Part shown: positions 36,113 to 44,826 of the stretch, in pieces
Layout of the letters: each line of letters starts with the position of its first letter
Numbering within the stretch: the first letter of the stretch is position 1
NCBI GenBank assembly: GCA_964613795.1
Contig: CAZTJR010000012.1
Location: forward strand, 1 to 64,000
Reading direction: 5' to 3'
Length of the DNA stretch: 64,000 nucleotides
Source: Chromatocurvus sp964613795
GTDB lineage: Bacteria > Pseudomonadota > Gammaproteobacteria > Pseudomonadales > Halieaceae
Notes under the pieces: generated by a model
The model's input: the letters and a program-made list of their open reading frames with translations, nothing else
What the model was told of the DNA's origin: nothing
Database searches by the model: none
Program-made: the position numbers and the translations under genes

Positions 36113-39100
36113 TCACCAGGGCTCCAGGGCGATCTCTCCTTCCGCGGCAAGCGCCGCCTGCGCCGACGCGTCGAGGCGCTTGTCGATCTCCTCCCAGGTC
36201 ACCTCGCACAGCTGGCTTTCGTGGTGCTCTGCGTCGCGCTCGATAATCAGCAGCGTGCGCGCGGATTCCCGCGCCAGGTTCAGGTTCTTGTAGGGCGTGA
36301 TCAGGTTGACGTGGATGTGCAGTTCCCGGAACACGCGCAGCACCCGTCGGCTGACTGCCTCGGCGGTATTGGAGAAGGCCTCGTCGAGGAATACCGTGCT
36401 GTAGATCGGCCGGTCACTGCCATCCGGGGTCAGTACATAGGCCAGGCTGGCGGCGACGATCATGCCGGCGAAGGCCTCCTTTTCGCCGCCGGACTTGCCG
36501 CTGGAGGAATCCAGCACATCCCGCACCGCGCCGTCCTCGCGGCCCACCTCCTCGGCGTAGAATGACATCTGGTGCCGCGGGTCCAGCAGCCGCAGGCTCT
36601 CCAGCGTCCCCGCGCTCGCGGGGTTGCTCGCCTTGTCCAGCACCTGTATCACCTGGCGCAGCTGGGCAAAGCGCGCCTCGTGATCGTCGCCGGCGCCGAG
36701 GCTGAACAGCCGGGTCAGTTGCTGGTTGAACTCCCTTACATGGGGGTACTGGTCGGTTTTCGCACACAGCCGCAGGTAGCTGCCCACTTTGAACTCGGTG
36801 CGCCGCAGCACGCTATTGATGACCTCGATACGTTCCCTGATCTCGTCCCGCTCCGACTCGATCTTCTCGCGGATGCCGGCCAGGGACTGCGTGGTGTGCC
36901 GGTTCAGGCGCTCGCGGAACTGGTCAACCAGCGCCGGCAGGCCCTCTTTTTCCAATGTATCGAGATGGGCGAGATATTCGGGTGTTGCCTCCAGGCTGCT
37001 GCCCCAGTCGCAGGCGATGGCCTCCCAGCGGGCGTGAAAGGAGGCGACGATGCCCGTCGCACTGCGCCCGCTGCTGGCCCTGTCGTCCGCCGCGCGGTTG
37101 CGTTCGCGCTCGAGGTCACGCCGGTGCTCCTCTTCCAGCGCCGCGATGCTGTCCAGCCGCGCCGGGGGTATGTCGCCCACCCGCGCCTGCAGCCGTTCCC
37201 GCACCGCCTGGGCGAGTGTGCCGCCGGCCGCCGCAATGGCCTTTTTCTCCTCGGCCTGCGCCTGCTGGCTGTCGCGCTCGGCGTCCTGCAGGCTGGCCTG
37301 CTGCTGCTCGACCTGGCCGCGCAGCTGCTGCTGTTGCTGCTTGGCCGCCTCCCAGCGCTGCTGCGCCCGGGCCAGGCCGCCCGTGTCGCTCTCCAGTTCG
37401 CGGCGCAGTGCGTCCAGCGATTCGACCTCCTGCTGCCATCGGGGCGCATCGATCTCCTCCCAGGTAAACGTGGACAGCCGCTCCCAGTTTTGCCGGTGCT
37501 GGCCGGCGCTGTCCATCGCTGCGCGTGCCGCGCTTACCGCCTCGTGCTGGCGCGCCAGCGAGGCTTCCAGATCCTCCAGGTCCCGGCGCAGCAGAGCCAG
37601 GCGGGATTTGTTGGAGAAGCCGAGCTCCCAGCGGCGGCGATCATCGATGCGCTGCTGATCCTTCTTCTCGAAGCGCCCGCGCTCCAGATGCGCGAGGCCT
37701 TCACGGGTCATCGAGAACGGGGTGGCGTCCAGCGCCCGCGTGTCGGCAACGCAGTGCAGATCGAAGCGTGCCAGGTGGCGCTTCAGCCAGTCGCGGTAAG
37801 GATGATCCCGCCACGCCAGCCTGCGCAGAAAACCATCCTCCTTGAAGTCCGCCGGTCCCGTTGACCCGCCGGACACCACCTGCACCCGGACATGCAGGCC
37901 GGTATGGCGGGTATTGAGCCAGCGCGTGACCATGGAAAAGCACCTGTCGGGCACCGCGAGGGTGGTGCGCAGGCCGCCCAGGGCACGCTCGATGGCGCCC
38001 TGCCAGTCGCGGTGTTCATCGCGCACGTCGATCAGTTCACCGATGAACATCAGGTCCTGAAGCGGAATCTCCAGCGCCGCGCTCATCTGGTCGCGCAGGC
38101 GCTGGAAGGCCGGGTCGATGTTCGAGTCCGGCCGCGCCTCGATCTCGGCAATATGGCCCTGCAGGCTGTCGCGCTCGGACTGCAGATTGCTGAGCTGGCC
38201 ACCGGCTTCGGCAAACTGATCCTGTGCCTGCTGCTGCGCCGCGGTAGCGTCCTGCATTGCACTCTCGCGCCGCCGCTGGTTGTCCTGGAACCGGGTCCTG
38301 TCCAGCGTATCCGGCAGGTCCAGCTGGCGCGCCAGCTGCTGGTAGTCGCCCGCACGGCTGGTGACCTGCTGCAGGCGTTCGCGCGCGTGCCTGAGTTCGG
38401 TTTTGAGGCTTTCAATGCGGTCACCACCGGCCTGCAGGTAGTCCGCGTGGCGCTGCTCCGTCGCTACCTGTGCCCGCGTCTCCTGTTGCTTCAGCGCGGC
38501 CAGGCTCTCGCTTCGTTCGGCGACAAGCGTATCCAGTGCCTCGATGCGCTGGCGCCACAGGGCAGCGCCCTGCTCGCCGATGAACACCGGCAGGCCCTGC
38601 AGATCGGCGGCCAGCCGGTCCAGCGCCTCGGAGGATTGCCGGTACTGGGCCCAGGCGGCGGGCAGGGCGGCCAGCGCCTGGCACTGGTCGCGCACGTCGC
38701 ACAGCTCTTCATGTACGCTCTCGAGATCGTCGAACTCCGCCACCGCCTTGCGTGCATCCTCGCGCACGCCGCTGGGCTCCAGTACCAGTTCCCGGATCAG
38801 CTGGGTCAGATCGTCGATTTTCTTCAGACCCAGGGCGCGGGACAGCAGCGCCGGTGCATTGCGGTTCTCCATGTGCAGCAGGCGGCGGTAGTTCTCGCGG
38901 TACTCGCCGAAGCGGTCATCACAGGGAACGATCGCGGGGTCCTGCTTGAGCCGTTGCTTCAGTGAGCGGGCGTCGCCCTCGCCGAAGGCGCGCAGAAGCT
39001 CCTCCAGGGTGTAGTTGCGCCTCGCCACCAGGTAGAGGCGCTTGACGTCCGCCAGTGCGTTAGAGGCCTGGGTGGTCCAGAAGAGGGCGGCGAGGCTGAT

Positions 39101-39466
39101 TTCGGAACCGTCGTCGGCGCGGAACATTGCGCGCAGTGCGGTGGCGGTGGCGCCGTCGCGCTTGTTCAGGGTGCGTGTGCCGGCGCCCTCGTGCTCCGAC
39201 CCGTAGCTGCCGCGCATGTACGACAGCAGATTGCGGTCGCTGTTGTCACCCTGGGCGGCCGCCAGGTTGAAATTGCTCTTGCCGGCGGGCAGCAGCAGTG
39301 CCATCAGCCCGTCGATCAGGCTGGACTTGCCGGCACCGTTGTCCCCCGTGATCAGGGTGCCCTGCGAGTCGATGTTTGCGGTGTGCAGTCCGTGAAACGA
39401 CCCCCAGTTGTAGACTGACAGCTCGGTCAGGCGGATCTGTCCCTGCGGAAAGAGGTTGTCATGCAT
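36113..39466 (-). CDS. jetC: Wadjet type I SMC-like ATPase JetC
   Basis: JetC is the motor of the Wadjet condensin, related to SbcC/MukB. The 1117-residue product shows Walker A GDNGAGKSS at residues 41-49, long coiled coils (about 240-420 and 590-870), the ABC signature in SSGKSGGEKEAFAGM and Walker B in YSTVFLDEAFSNTAE near the C-terminus. It starts at ATG 39466, overlapping the jetB stop by eight bases. With JetA and JetB it extrudes DNA loops and recognises small circular plasmids. The gene looks intact. Confidence 0.95.
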   Translation of the reverse strand: MHDNLFPQGQIRLTELSVYNWGSFHGLHTANIDSQGTLITGDNGAGKSSLIDGLMALLLPAGKSNFNLAAAQGDNSDRNLLSYMRGSYGSEHEGAGTRTLNKRDGATATALRAMFRADDGSEISLAALFWTTQASNALADVKRLYLVARRNYTLEELLRAFGEGDARSLKQRLKQDPAIVPCDDRFGEYRENYRRLLHMENRNAPALLSRALGLKKIDDLTQLIRELVLEPSGVREDARKAVAEFDDLESVHEELCDVRDQCQALAALPAAWAQYRQSSEALDRLAADLQGLPVFIGEQGAALWRQRIEALDTLVAERSESLAALKQQETRAQVATEQRHADYLQAGGDRIESLKTELRHARERLQQVTSRAGDYQQLARQLDLPDTLDRTRFQDNQRRRESAMQDATAAQQQAQDQFAEAGGQLSNLQSERDSLQGHIAEIEARPDSNIDPAFQRLRDQMSAALEIPLQDLMFIGELIDVRDEHRDWQGAIERALGGLRTTLAVPDRCFSMVTRWLNTRHTGLHVRVQVVSGGSTGPADFKEDGFLRRLAWRDHPYRDWLKRHLARFDLHCVADTRALDATPFSMTREGLAHLERGRFEKKDQQRIDDRRRWELGFSNKSRLALLRRDLEDLEASLARQHEAVSAARAAMDSAGQHRQNWERLSTFTWEEIDAPRWQQEVESLDALRRELESDTGGLARAQQRWEAAKQQQQQLRGQVEQQQASLQDAERDSQQAQAEEKKAIAAAGGTLAQAVRERLQARVGDIPPARLDSIAALEEEHRRDLERERNRAADDRASSGRSATGIVASFHARWEAIACDWGSSLEATPEYLAHLDTLEKEGLPALVDQFRERLNRHTTQSLAGIREKIESERDEIRERIEVINSVLRRTEFKVGSYLRLCAKTDQYPHVREFNQQLTRLFSLGAGDDHEARFAQLRQVIQVLDKASNPASAGTLESLRLLDPRHQMSFYAEEVGREDGAVRDVLDSSSGKSGGEKEAFAGMIVAASLAYVLTPDGSDRPIYSTVFLDEAFSNTAEAVSRRVLRVFRELHIHVNLITPYKNLNLARESARTLLIIERDAEHHESQLCEVTWEEIDKRLDASAQAALAAEGEIALEPW

Positions 39467-40292
39467 TGTCCTTGCTGCCCCCATCGCGACTTGCCTCTGC
39501 CAGCGTCCGGTACTCCGCCAGCAGCTGCTGCAGGAAATCGGCGCTGACCAGATAGCGTATGGCGGGGGTGATCTCGTAGCGCTCCTCCTCGCCGCGAACG
39601 CTGGCGACGATCCGGCGTTCCGCCAGTCGATTGAGGGCGCCCGCCAGCTTGCTGCGATCCAGCCGACTGTTGTTGGTCAGGGGCAGGAAAGGCGTCAGGC
39701 GCGCCTCGATCTGTGCCAGATCCACCACCACCTTGCGCTCCCCCGTGGTCTCGCGCTCCTGGTAGTGCTTGCGCAGCACCAGGAGCAGCAGCGTTTCGTA
39801 GAGTGTCAGCGTCCGGCGGTTGATCAGGGTGACGTTGTCGCCGTCCTCATCACCGTCGGTGTCCGGCTGCAGCAGCAGCGCGACGCCGGCCTTGTCATCC
39901 AGCAGCAGGCGCAGATACAGATTGCCCAGCTGCCGTTCGATGTCCTCGCGGTGACGGCACAGGGCCTCGAACAGCAGCCGCTTCTGGTCGAACAGTATGA
40001 TGCCGTGCTTGAGCAGATAGACCAGTGCCCGGCGGGCTTCGTGGGGCAGGCCGGTGTCGGTCTGGTCTGCTGCTGTAGCCGCCTCAGGATGGGCCTCCTC
40101 GAGCGGCGTATTGCCCTGGCTGGGCCCCGGCGTTCCCGAGCTCTCATCCCGCACGCCTGGCTTGTCCGGGCTCAATCCGCCCGAGGCAGCCTCATCCGGG
40201 CGCGCAGGACTATCGGGGTTGGTGTGGTGCCGGTTGGTATCGCGCCACAGGTCGAACAGCCCGGGCGCGTCTTGGGGCTTGTCTGCGCTCAT
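39459..40292 (-). CDS. jetB: Wadjet type I kite-like subunit JetB
   Basis: JetB (DUF4194) is the MukE-like winged-helix subunit of the complex. The 277-residue product starts at ATG 40292, which overlaps the jetA stop as ATGA. It has a Pro/Asp-rich N-terminal stretch of about 60 residues and then the folded domain (LLKHGIILFDQKRLLFEALC, LYETLLLLVLRKHYQERETT, RYEITPAIRYLVSADFLQQL). The N-terminal low-complexity stretch looks longer than expected for the family and is probably disordered. Confidence 0.9.
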   Translation of the reverse strand: MSADKPQDAPGLFDLWRDTNRHHTNPDSPARPDEAASGGLSPDKPGVRDESSGTPGPSQGNTPLEEAHPEAATAADQTDTGLPHEARRALVYLLKHGIILFDQKRLLFEALCRHREDIERQLGNLYLRLLLDDKAGVALLLQPDTDGDEDGDNVTLINRRTLTLYETLLLLVLRKHYQERETTGERKVVVDLAQIEARLTPFLPLTNNSRLDRSKLAGALNRLAERRIVASVRGEEERYEITPAIRYLVSADFLQQLLAEYRTLAEASRDGGSKDNA

Positions 40293-41749
40293 AGCGACAG
40301 CTCCTCGAGTTGTTCCGGAAAAAGCCCGGCATGGAGCATGTACTGCGGAATGCTCGCGCGGATCGGGCCGCGTCGTCGATCCGCCACGATAACCGATTCC
40401 CGCTCGGGCAGGCACGGCGCCTTGACGGCCCGGGCAATGCGCAGGCAGGCGACCAGTTCTTCCAGGCCCGCGTTCAGCGGTTTCTCGCGGGCCAGACCGG
40501 CAATGCTGCGCGGGCCGCTGGCGCGCAGCTGGGCGCGCATCGCGCTGGCCACATCCATGACCTTGACGGTCTCCAGGTGCTGCAGCATGGCGTGGTTAGG
40601 TTCGCGGCTGTTGGCATTGCGCCGGACATCACTGGTATCGAGCTGCTGATCCGGGATCCGCAGGCGCAGGCCATCCAGAGAGCGCACCGTGGCGCTGCCG
40701 CTGTTCAGGGTGAGGCCAGTTTCGCTGCGCAGGCTGATGTCGCTGTGGGGAAAGCGCACCGCGACCTGCTCGAGGTCCCGCAGCAGCTGATCCACCAGCC
40801 GGTTCTCGAGATGGGCGCCGCTCTCCACGAAAGCGCGCAGGCTTTCCTCCGTGCGCCGACGCACCTGCAGTACCCGCTCACTCTCGCGGCCCAGCTCCCG
40901 CATCAGGCGCTCCAGGAAGCGGCGCTGCCCCGGTAGCAGATCCGCGGCGGCGGGCCGGGCTAGGATGCCGGCGAGCTGCTCGCGCAGCTCCGTACTACGG
41001 TTCTGGTCCATGAGCAGCTCGAAAAAGCCCTCAAACGCGCGCCCGGCTTCCGACGCCAGCAGCAGCTGCTCCTTCTCGAGGAGCCCGGCGATGACCTCGC
41101 CCCGGCCGCCACCGGACTCGATCATGTCCACCCGCAGTGCCTGGTCCAGCTGGCGTATCTCGTCCTCGACGCGCCGGAAATCCGCCGTCAGAACCGAGGC
41201 CAGCTGATACACCTCGCGCACCCGCTCACGCTGCACCGGTTCGGGAAGTTCGCGCACCACGCCGCCCTGCAGCTCCGCGATTTCCTGCTCCAGCCGCTGC
41301 TTGCGTGCCTCCAGTATGGCGATGCGCTCGCCGGCGTTGGGGCTGAGCGCGACGGCGAGATCGCGCACCGCGTCCTGGACGATGCGCAGGTGCGAGGCGG
41401 TGGCGTGGGTCTGGCGTTGATCCAGACCGTGGCAGAAGCGCAGGGCAACCTCGCAGGCGTCGGTTTTCATCAGCTGGTCGTCCAGCTCACGCAGCCAGCC
41501 GGCCTGTATCCACTGGCGCAGATAGGTGCTCGGCGGCGTGTCGGTTTCCCAGGTATTCATCTCCCGTGCGTTCTGCAGCTCCGCCGCCAGCGCTGCCCGT
41601 GCCTGCCCGAACGACACCTCGTTCGCCTCGCGAAAGAGGTCGGTGACAAAGGCAAGGATATGTGGCGCGTTGTCGGCGCGCAGCAGCTGCCAGGCCGAGT
41701 TCTCTGACCAGAGGCGGCGGAATCGTGCCTGATGTTCAATGAAGGACAT
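40289..41749 (-). CDS. jetA: Wadjet type I kleisin-like subunit JetA
   Basis: JetA (DUF3375) is the MukF-like kleisin that links JetB and JetC. The 486-residue product starts MSFIEHQARFRRLWSENSAW and includes the conserved ADNAPHILAFVTDLF, central helices with heptads, and the C-terminal half that carries SGPRSIAGLAREKPLNAGLE. The frame extends to 41836, but the internal ATG at 41749 begins the family's usual N-terminus. jetA is the first gene of the jetABCD operon. The roughly 190 bp upstream must hold its promoter, though I could not identify one. Confidence 0.92.
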   Translation of the reverse strand: MSFIEHQARFRRLWSENSAWQLLRADNAPHILAFVTDLFREANEVSFGQARAALAAELQNAREMNTWETDTPPSTYLRQWIQAGWLRELDDQLMKTDACEVALRFCHGLDQRQTHATASHLRIVQDAVRDLAVALSPNAGERIAILEARKQRLEQEIAELQGGVVRELPEPVQRERVREVYQLASVLTADFRRVEDEIRQLDQALRVDMIESGGGRGEVIAGLLEKEQLLLASEAGRAFEGFFELLMDQNRSTELREQLAGILARPAAADLLPGQRRFLERLMRELGRESERVLQVRRRTEESLRAFVESGAHLENRLVDQLLRDLEQVAVRFPHSDISLRSETGLTLNSGSATVRSLDGLRLRIPDQQLDTSDVRRNANSREPNHAMLQHLETVKVMDVASAMRAQLRASGPRSIAGLAREKPLNAGLEELVACLRIARAVKAPCLPERESVIVADRRRGPIRASIPQYMLHAGLFPEQLEELSL

Positions 41750-41950
41750 AGCTGTGGGTTCTTTGCGATCACCGGGAGCTGGGTTTGATTGTGCCACAAC
41801 CGACATCGACAGGTGCAGTACTGCACAGCCCGACACAGACGGACGCCGTCTGCTGTCACGTCTCGGTAGGGGCGGATGCGCGGCTGAATCTGATGTAACG
41901 CTAAGCTTGGGAGGGGGGGCTTCCGCACACTAAGTGGGGGTTCGCCGGTC

Positions 41951-42058
41951 TTGGACGCCGAAACCGCAGGTGAACTGGCTCGCAAACTCTACTGGTTTCA
42001 GCATGAGGATGGTATGTGGATTCTGCATGCGAAGCTGCCGCCAGCGGCGTTGACGGTC
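41951..42058 (+). pseudogene. DUF222-like fragment
   Basis: The short reading DAETAGELARKLYWFQHEDG, followed by MWILHAKLPPAA, resembles the xxDGMxxLxAxLPP segment of DUF222 (13E12-repeat) proteins, which often carry an HNH nuclease domain. Homology stops where reverse-transcriptase sequence begins, at about 42060, so only about 35 codons remain. The match is to a short motif and is tentative. Confidence 0.35.
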
Positions 42059-42059
42059 A

Positions 42060-42645
42060 AACGGTTTCCGCCCGGCCCGCTCCGCGCACCAGGCGCTGGA
42101 GGCGGCCTGGCGAGGAACCATGGGGCATCCGAACGGCTGGCTGATTAAGCTGGATATCGAGGGCTTCTTCGATCATGTGGACCATCAAATTCTGCAGACG
42201 CTGGTGGCTCGTCGGGTAGGAGATGGTGTCGTCCATCGCATTATCGGCAAATGGCTCAATGCGGGTGTCACGGACGATGGCCAGCTGAGCTAACCGGCGC
42301 GGGGAACACCCCAGGGCGAGGAGGTATCGCCACTACTGGCGAATATCTACCTGCATGAGGTGCTTGATCAGTGGTTTGAAGCAGACGTTCTACCGCGTCT
42401 GAAAAGCCACGGGTTCGTTGTCCGCTACGCGGACGACGGTGCTGGGATTTGCCCGGGAGGACGATGCCCGGCGCGTATACGCGGTGCTGGAGAAACGCTT
42501 TGCGAAGTTCGGTCTTAAACTGCGTCCGGAAAAGACACGGCTCATCAAGTTCTCGCGGCCAAGGGGGTTGGGTCAACCACACGGTGGCTCTGGCACCCGG
42601 CGGTCGTTCGACTTCCTGGGCCTTGCCCACTACCGCCAGCGATGA
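42060..42645 (+). pseudogene. Group II intron-type reverse transcriptase remnant
   Basis: The palm domain is recognisable: NGFRPARSAHQALEAAWRG, then GWLIKLDIEGFFDHVDHQIL (first catalytic Asp), RGTPQGEEVSPLLANIYLHE, and VVRYADD with the YADD catalytic motif. After a frameshift near 42440 it continues LEKRFAKFGLKLRPEKTRLI and FDFLGLAHY. An in-frame TAA at 42291-42293 and that frameshift inactivate it. Both ends are lost: the fingers domain is absent, and the thumb and maturase regions are cut off where the duplicated precursor segment begins at 42640. Confidence 0.85.
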
Positions 42646-42849
42646 GAGGAATTTAGCTGCAGATACCAGATGATCCACCGCAGGAGGCGCCGCAGCGGCT
42701 GCCGCCGGAAACCGCCTCGAGGTCGGCATCGGAGAGTTCTTCACCGGTGGCATCGACGAAATCAGGCAGCACGACAGTGAGGTCGGCAAAATTGTTATCA
42801 ACCGCGTTGATCGTGAAATCAGACGGCACGTCCACGCCGGTCTCTTCTT
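42640..42849 (-). repeat. 210-bp duplicated precursor segment, copy 2
   Basis: Aligns without gaps to 33786-33995 at about 94% identity by eye. All three differences inside the 15 core codons are synonymous (Ala, Gly and Ser codons). Three differences in the leader half change residues (Met to Val, Val to Ala, Ala to Thr). Its left edge is the breakpoint of the reverse-transcriptase remnant. Confidence 0.9.
42653..42849 (-). pseudogene. Beheaded second copy of the Arg-containing lanthipeptide precursor
   Basis: This fragment encodes the leader second half (VDVPSDFTINAVDNNFADLT onward), the LSDADLEAVSGG cleavage site and the same core SRCGASCGGSSGICS as the precursor at 33799. The start codon and about the first 30 leader residues are missing. 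Upstream of 42849 the sequence is unrelated until the shared 40-bp block at 42926. The reading frame stays open to an ATG at 42970, so a 105-residue fusion peptide is formally possible, but its N-terminus is translated promoter-like DNA. Leader loss should prevent normal recognition. Confidence 0.85.
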
Positions 42850-42925
42850 GACTTAACGCAAGGCGAGCCCAGATGTCGGCCCATGCCGCAAAACGTTCTC
42901 CAATCAAAATAAATTCGTGTTGGCC

Positions 42926-42964
42926 GGGGGGCAACGCAAGCGGCTTAAAAATAACAATCCTTAA
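42926..42964. repeat. Second copy of the 40-bp upstream block
   Basis: Reads GGCTTAAAAATAACAATCC within the block, matching 34231-34270 with a one-base gap and about six substitutions. It lies only 76 bp from the truncated leader here, against about 235 bp in the intact copy, so about 160 bp including the leader start was lost in between. Confidence 0.6.
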
Positions 42965-43077
42965 TACCACGGCTCGAGATCCCGGTAAGCGTTGGGTGGA
43001 TCGCGAGCAACCCTGCCGGCACTGGTTTCACCGCGGTCTCCTTGAGGGGTGCAACCCCGGCGTTAACAGTAAATTAC

Positions 43078-43105
43078 ATTGATCGGATCGAATTTTATAA
43101 ATAAT
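43078..43105 (+). promoter_or_regulatory. Candidate promoter of the pilus operon
   Basis: An AT-rich patch in otherwise GC-rich DNA has TTGATC followed about 14-17 bases later by TATAAATAATG, which could be -35 and -10 elements. It lies about 50-75 bp before the first prepilin gene, and no other AT-rich hexamer pair is seen in the 43.0-43.15 kb gap. The call is by eye only. Confidence 0.35.
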
Positions 43106-43154
43106 GCACTCACGGAGCTTGACCTCTGAAAATTACAATCAATGGAGAAGACAT

Positions 43155-43955
43155 GTGATCGCTGCGACAGGGAAAAAGCAGAGTCTGGGATATCAGGCGG
43201 GTTTCAATCTGGTCGAGATGTCAGTGGTGCTACTCGTTATCGGCCTTATTCTGGGGGCGGTGTCCATCGGCAAGGACGTTCAGCGCAATGCCGAGTACGC
43301 GAAAATCAAGCAAAAATTCGTCGATCCCTGGGCTGGCGCCTATAACACGTACTACACGCGCGCCGGCGTGGTGCTTGGCGACAGCCAGACGGCACCTAAC
43401 TTCATGGTCAATGGCGCCAGCTATGCGGAACGTTCCGGCGGCAATATGACCGGTGAGGCAGTTGCCCCCATCTGTGATTCCGCCAGCAATCCGCAGGGCG
43501 TGGGCGGTGATGCAACACCGCTGCCATCGCTCTATGACGAAATGGACCGCCTGGGCGTGCGCATGCCGCCGGGGCGCGCCGAGGGCGCGGAGTCGCGCTA
43601 CGTGTACCTGGACAGCAATGGCAACCCCCAGGAAATCCAGGTCTGTTTCCAGTGGAACGCACCGGGGACGGCATCCAACTCAGGCAACGTGATGATCATT
43701 GCCGGACTGACGCCTGATCTGGCTCGCACGCTCGATCAGATGATTGATGGTAAGCCGGATGCCCAGGAAGGCATGTTCCGCCAGGCCAACGTCGCCAACG
43801 GCACGGCCGGCGCGCCGGGCGTGGAGTGGGGGGCCAACAACACCAATGCCTATGGCGCTGAGACGCTGAGTATCAGTCCGGGAACGCAGTCGACGGACCG
43901 GCGGGATGAAGACCAGGTGGCCGTCGTGGTGGCTCACTACAAGATGACACAGTAA
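43155..43955 (+). CDS. Prepilin-like protein (DSNGN paralogue 1)
   Basis: The 266-residue product has a class III prepilin signal: basic leader, Gly at -1 and FNLVEM after the cut, then the hydrophobic SVVLLVIGLILGAVSIG helix. The globular part contains VVLGDSQTAPNFMVNG, GRAEGAESRYVYLDSNGNPQ, EIQVCFQW and NVMIIAGLTPDLARTLD, all shared with the products at 43967 and 59359. The frame opens at ATG 43104, but GTG 43155 has GGAG nine bases upstream and gives a normal short leader. It is the first gene of the operon and could encode a major subunit, since it is followed by a close paralogue. Confidence 0.85.
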   Translation: MIAATGKKQSLGYQAGFNLVEMSVVLLVIGLILGAVSIGKDVQRNAEYAKIKQKFVDPWAGAYNTYYTRAGVVLGDSQTAPNFMVNGASYAERSGGNMTGEAVAPICDSASNPQGVGGDATPLPSLYDEMDRLGVRMPPGRAEGAESRYVYLDSNGNPQEIQVCFQWNAPGTASNSGNVMIIAGLTPDLARTLDQMIDGKPDAQEGMFRQANVANGTAGAPGVEWGANNTNAYGAETLSISPGTQSTDRRDEDQVAVVVAHYKMTQ

Positions 43956-43966
43956 GGGGCGCCGTG

Positions 43967-44821
43967 ATGAGTACGAACAGCAGCATGGGCGGCAGACGCA
44001 GCCCGGGAACCGGATCACAGGGCGGCTACAGTCTGGTGGAGGTTGCCGTTGTTCTCGGGGTGATTGGCATGATCATCGGTGGTGTATCCATCGGTCGGGA
44101 TGTGTTGCGCCAAGCCGAGTACAACCGCATCGAAACGAAATTCGTGCAGCCCTGGAAGGTTGCTTACGATCTGTATTACCAGCGCACGGGCACGGTGCTG
44201 GGAGACAGCCAGATCGCGCCCACCTACATGGTCAATGGTTTCGAGACGGTGCCCGACTTCGTGGACGGCAGCCTCGCAGGCGTGCCATCGAACTACAGCA
44301 ATACCGGACGCCGGATCTGCGAGGGTCAGGGCTACCCGGCCAATACCGTTGGCCAGGGCGATACCGGGCTGGCGCTGCAGCGTCTGCACGATCTGTTTGA
44401 TCGCACGGGTATTCGCATGCCCGAAGGCCGTGCCGAGGGCATGGAGGACCGCTACATTTATCAGGATTCCAACGGCAATGTCGCGGAGCTGCAGATCTGC
44501 TTCCAGTGGAATCCCGACAAGACCGTCAGCGGTTCGGGCAACGTGATGGTGATTCGCGGCCTGACGCCTGACCTGGCGCGCAAGCTGGACCAGAGTGTCG
44601 ATGGCAAGGCCGACGCCCTCGAGGGGCGCTTTCGCCAGCAGAATATTACGCTGAACTCCGAGCAGCGCAGCTCGCAGATGCCCGGTCACGAGTATCTGGC
44701 GAACAACACCTATTCCCTCAACGGCCGTGATCCGTCGCAACTGCTCGGTCGGGGGACCGGTGAGAATCTCGACGAAGACCGCGTGGTGCTGATTACGGCG
44801 CACTGGCAGATGGATCAGTAA
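43967..44821 (+). CDS. Prepilin-like protein (DSNGN paralogue 2)
   Basis: The 284-residue product has the cleavage site QGG/YSLVEV, an unusual but allowed Tyr at +1, and the helix VAVVLGVIGMIIGGVSIGRD. Its globular part mirrors the upstream paralogue: TVLGDSQIAPTYMVNG, GRAEGMEDRYIYQDSNGN, ELQICFQW, VMVIRGLTPDLARKLDQ and a final acidic DEDRVVLITAHWQM. It starts at ATG 43967 (a GTG lies three bases upstream) with AAGGGG before it, 11 bases after the preceding stop. Presumed pseudopilin or pilin of the MSHA-like machine. Confidence 0.87.
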   Translation: MSTNSSMGGRRSPGTGSQGGYSLVEVAVVLGVIGMIIGGVSIGRDVLRQAEYNRIETKFVQPWKVAYDLYYQRTGTVLGDSQIAPTYMVNGFETVPDFVDGSLAGVPSNYSNTGRRICEGQGYPANTVGQGDTGLALQRLHDLFDRTGIRMPEGRAEGMEDRYIYQDSNGNVAELQICFQWNPDKTVSGSGNVMVIRGLTPDLARKLDQSVDGKADALEGRFRQQNITLNSEQRSSQMPGHEYLANNTYSLNGRDPSQLLGRGTGENLDEDRVVLITAHWQMDQ

Positions 44822-44826
44822 CCCAC

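Noticed and set aside
36572..38965. Long plus-strand open frames antisense to jetC
   Set aside because: Low-complexity Arg/Gln/Leu composition mirrors the codon bias of the jetC coiled coil; the sense gene has full SMC motifs.
42060..42645. Functional group II intron or retron reverse transcriptase
   Set aside because: It has an in-frame TAA and a frameshift, both ends are missing, and no retron msr/msd-like structure was seen.
42653..42970. A 105-residue precursor ORF at the second copy taken as a working gene
   Set aside because: Its N-terminal third is translated from the duplicated upstream DNA and a foreign stretch; the real leader start is deleted.
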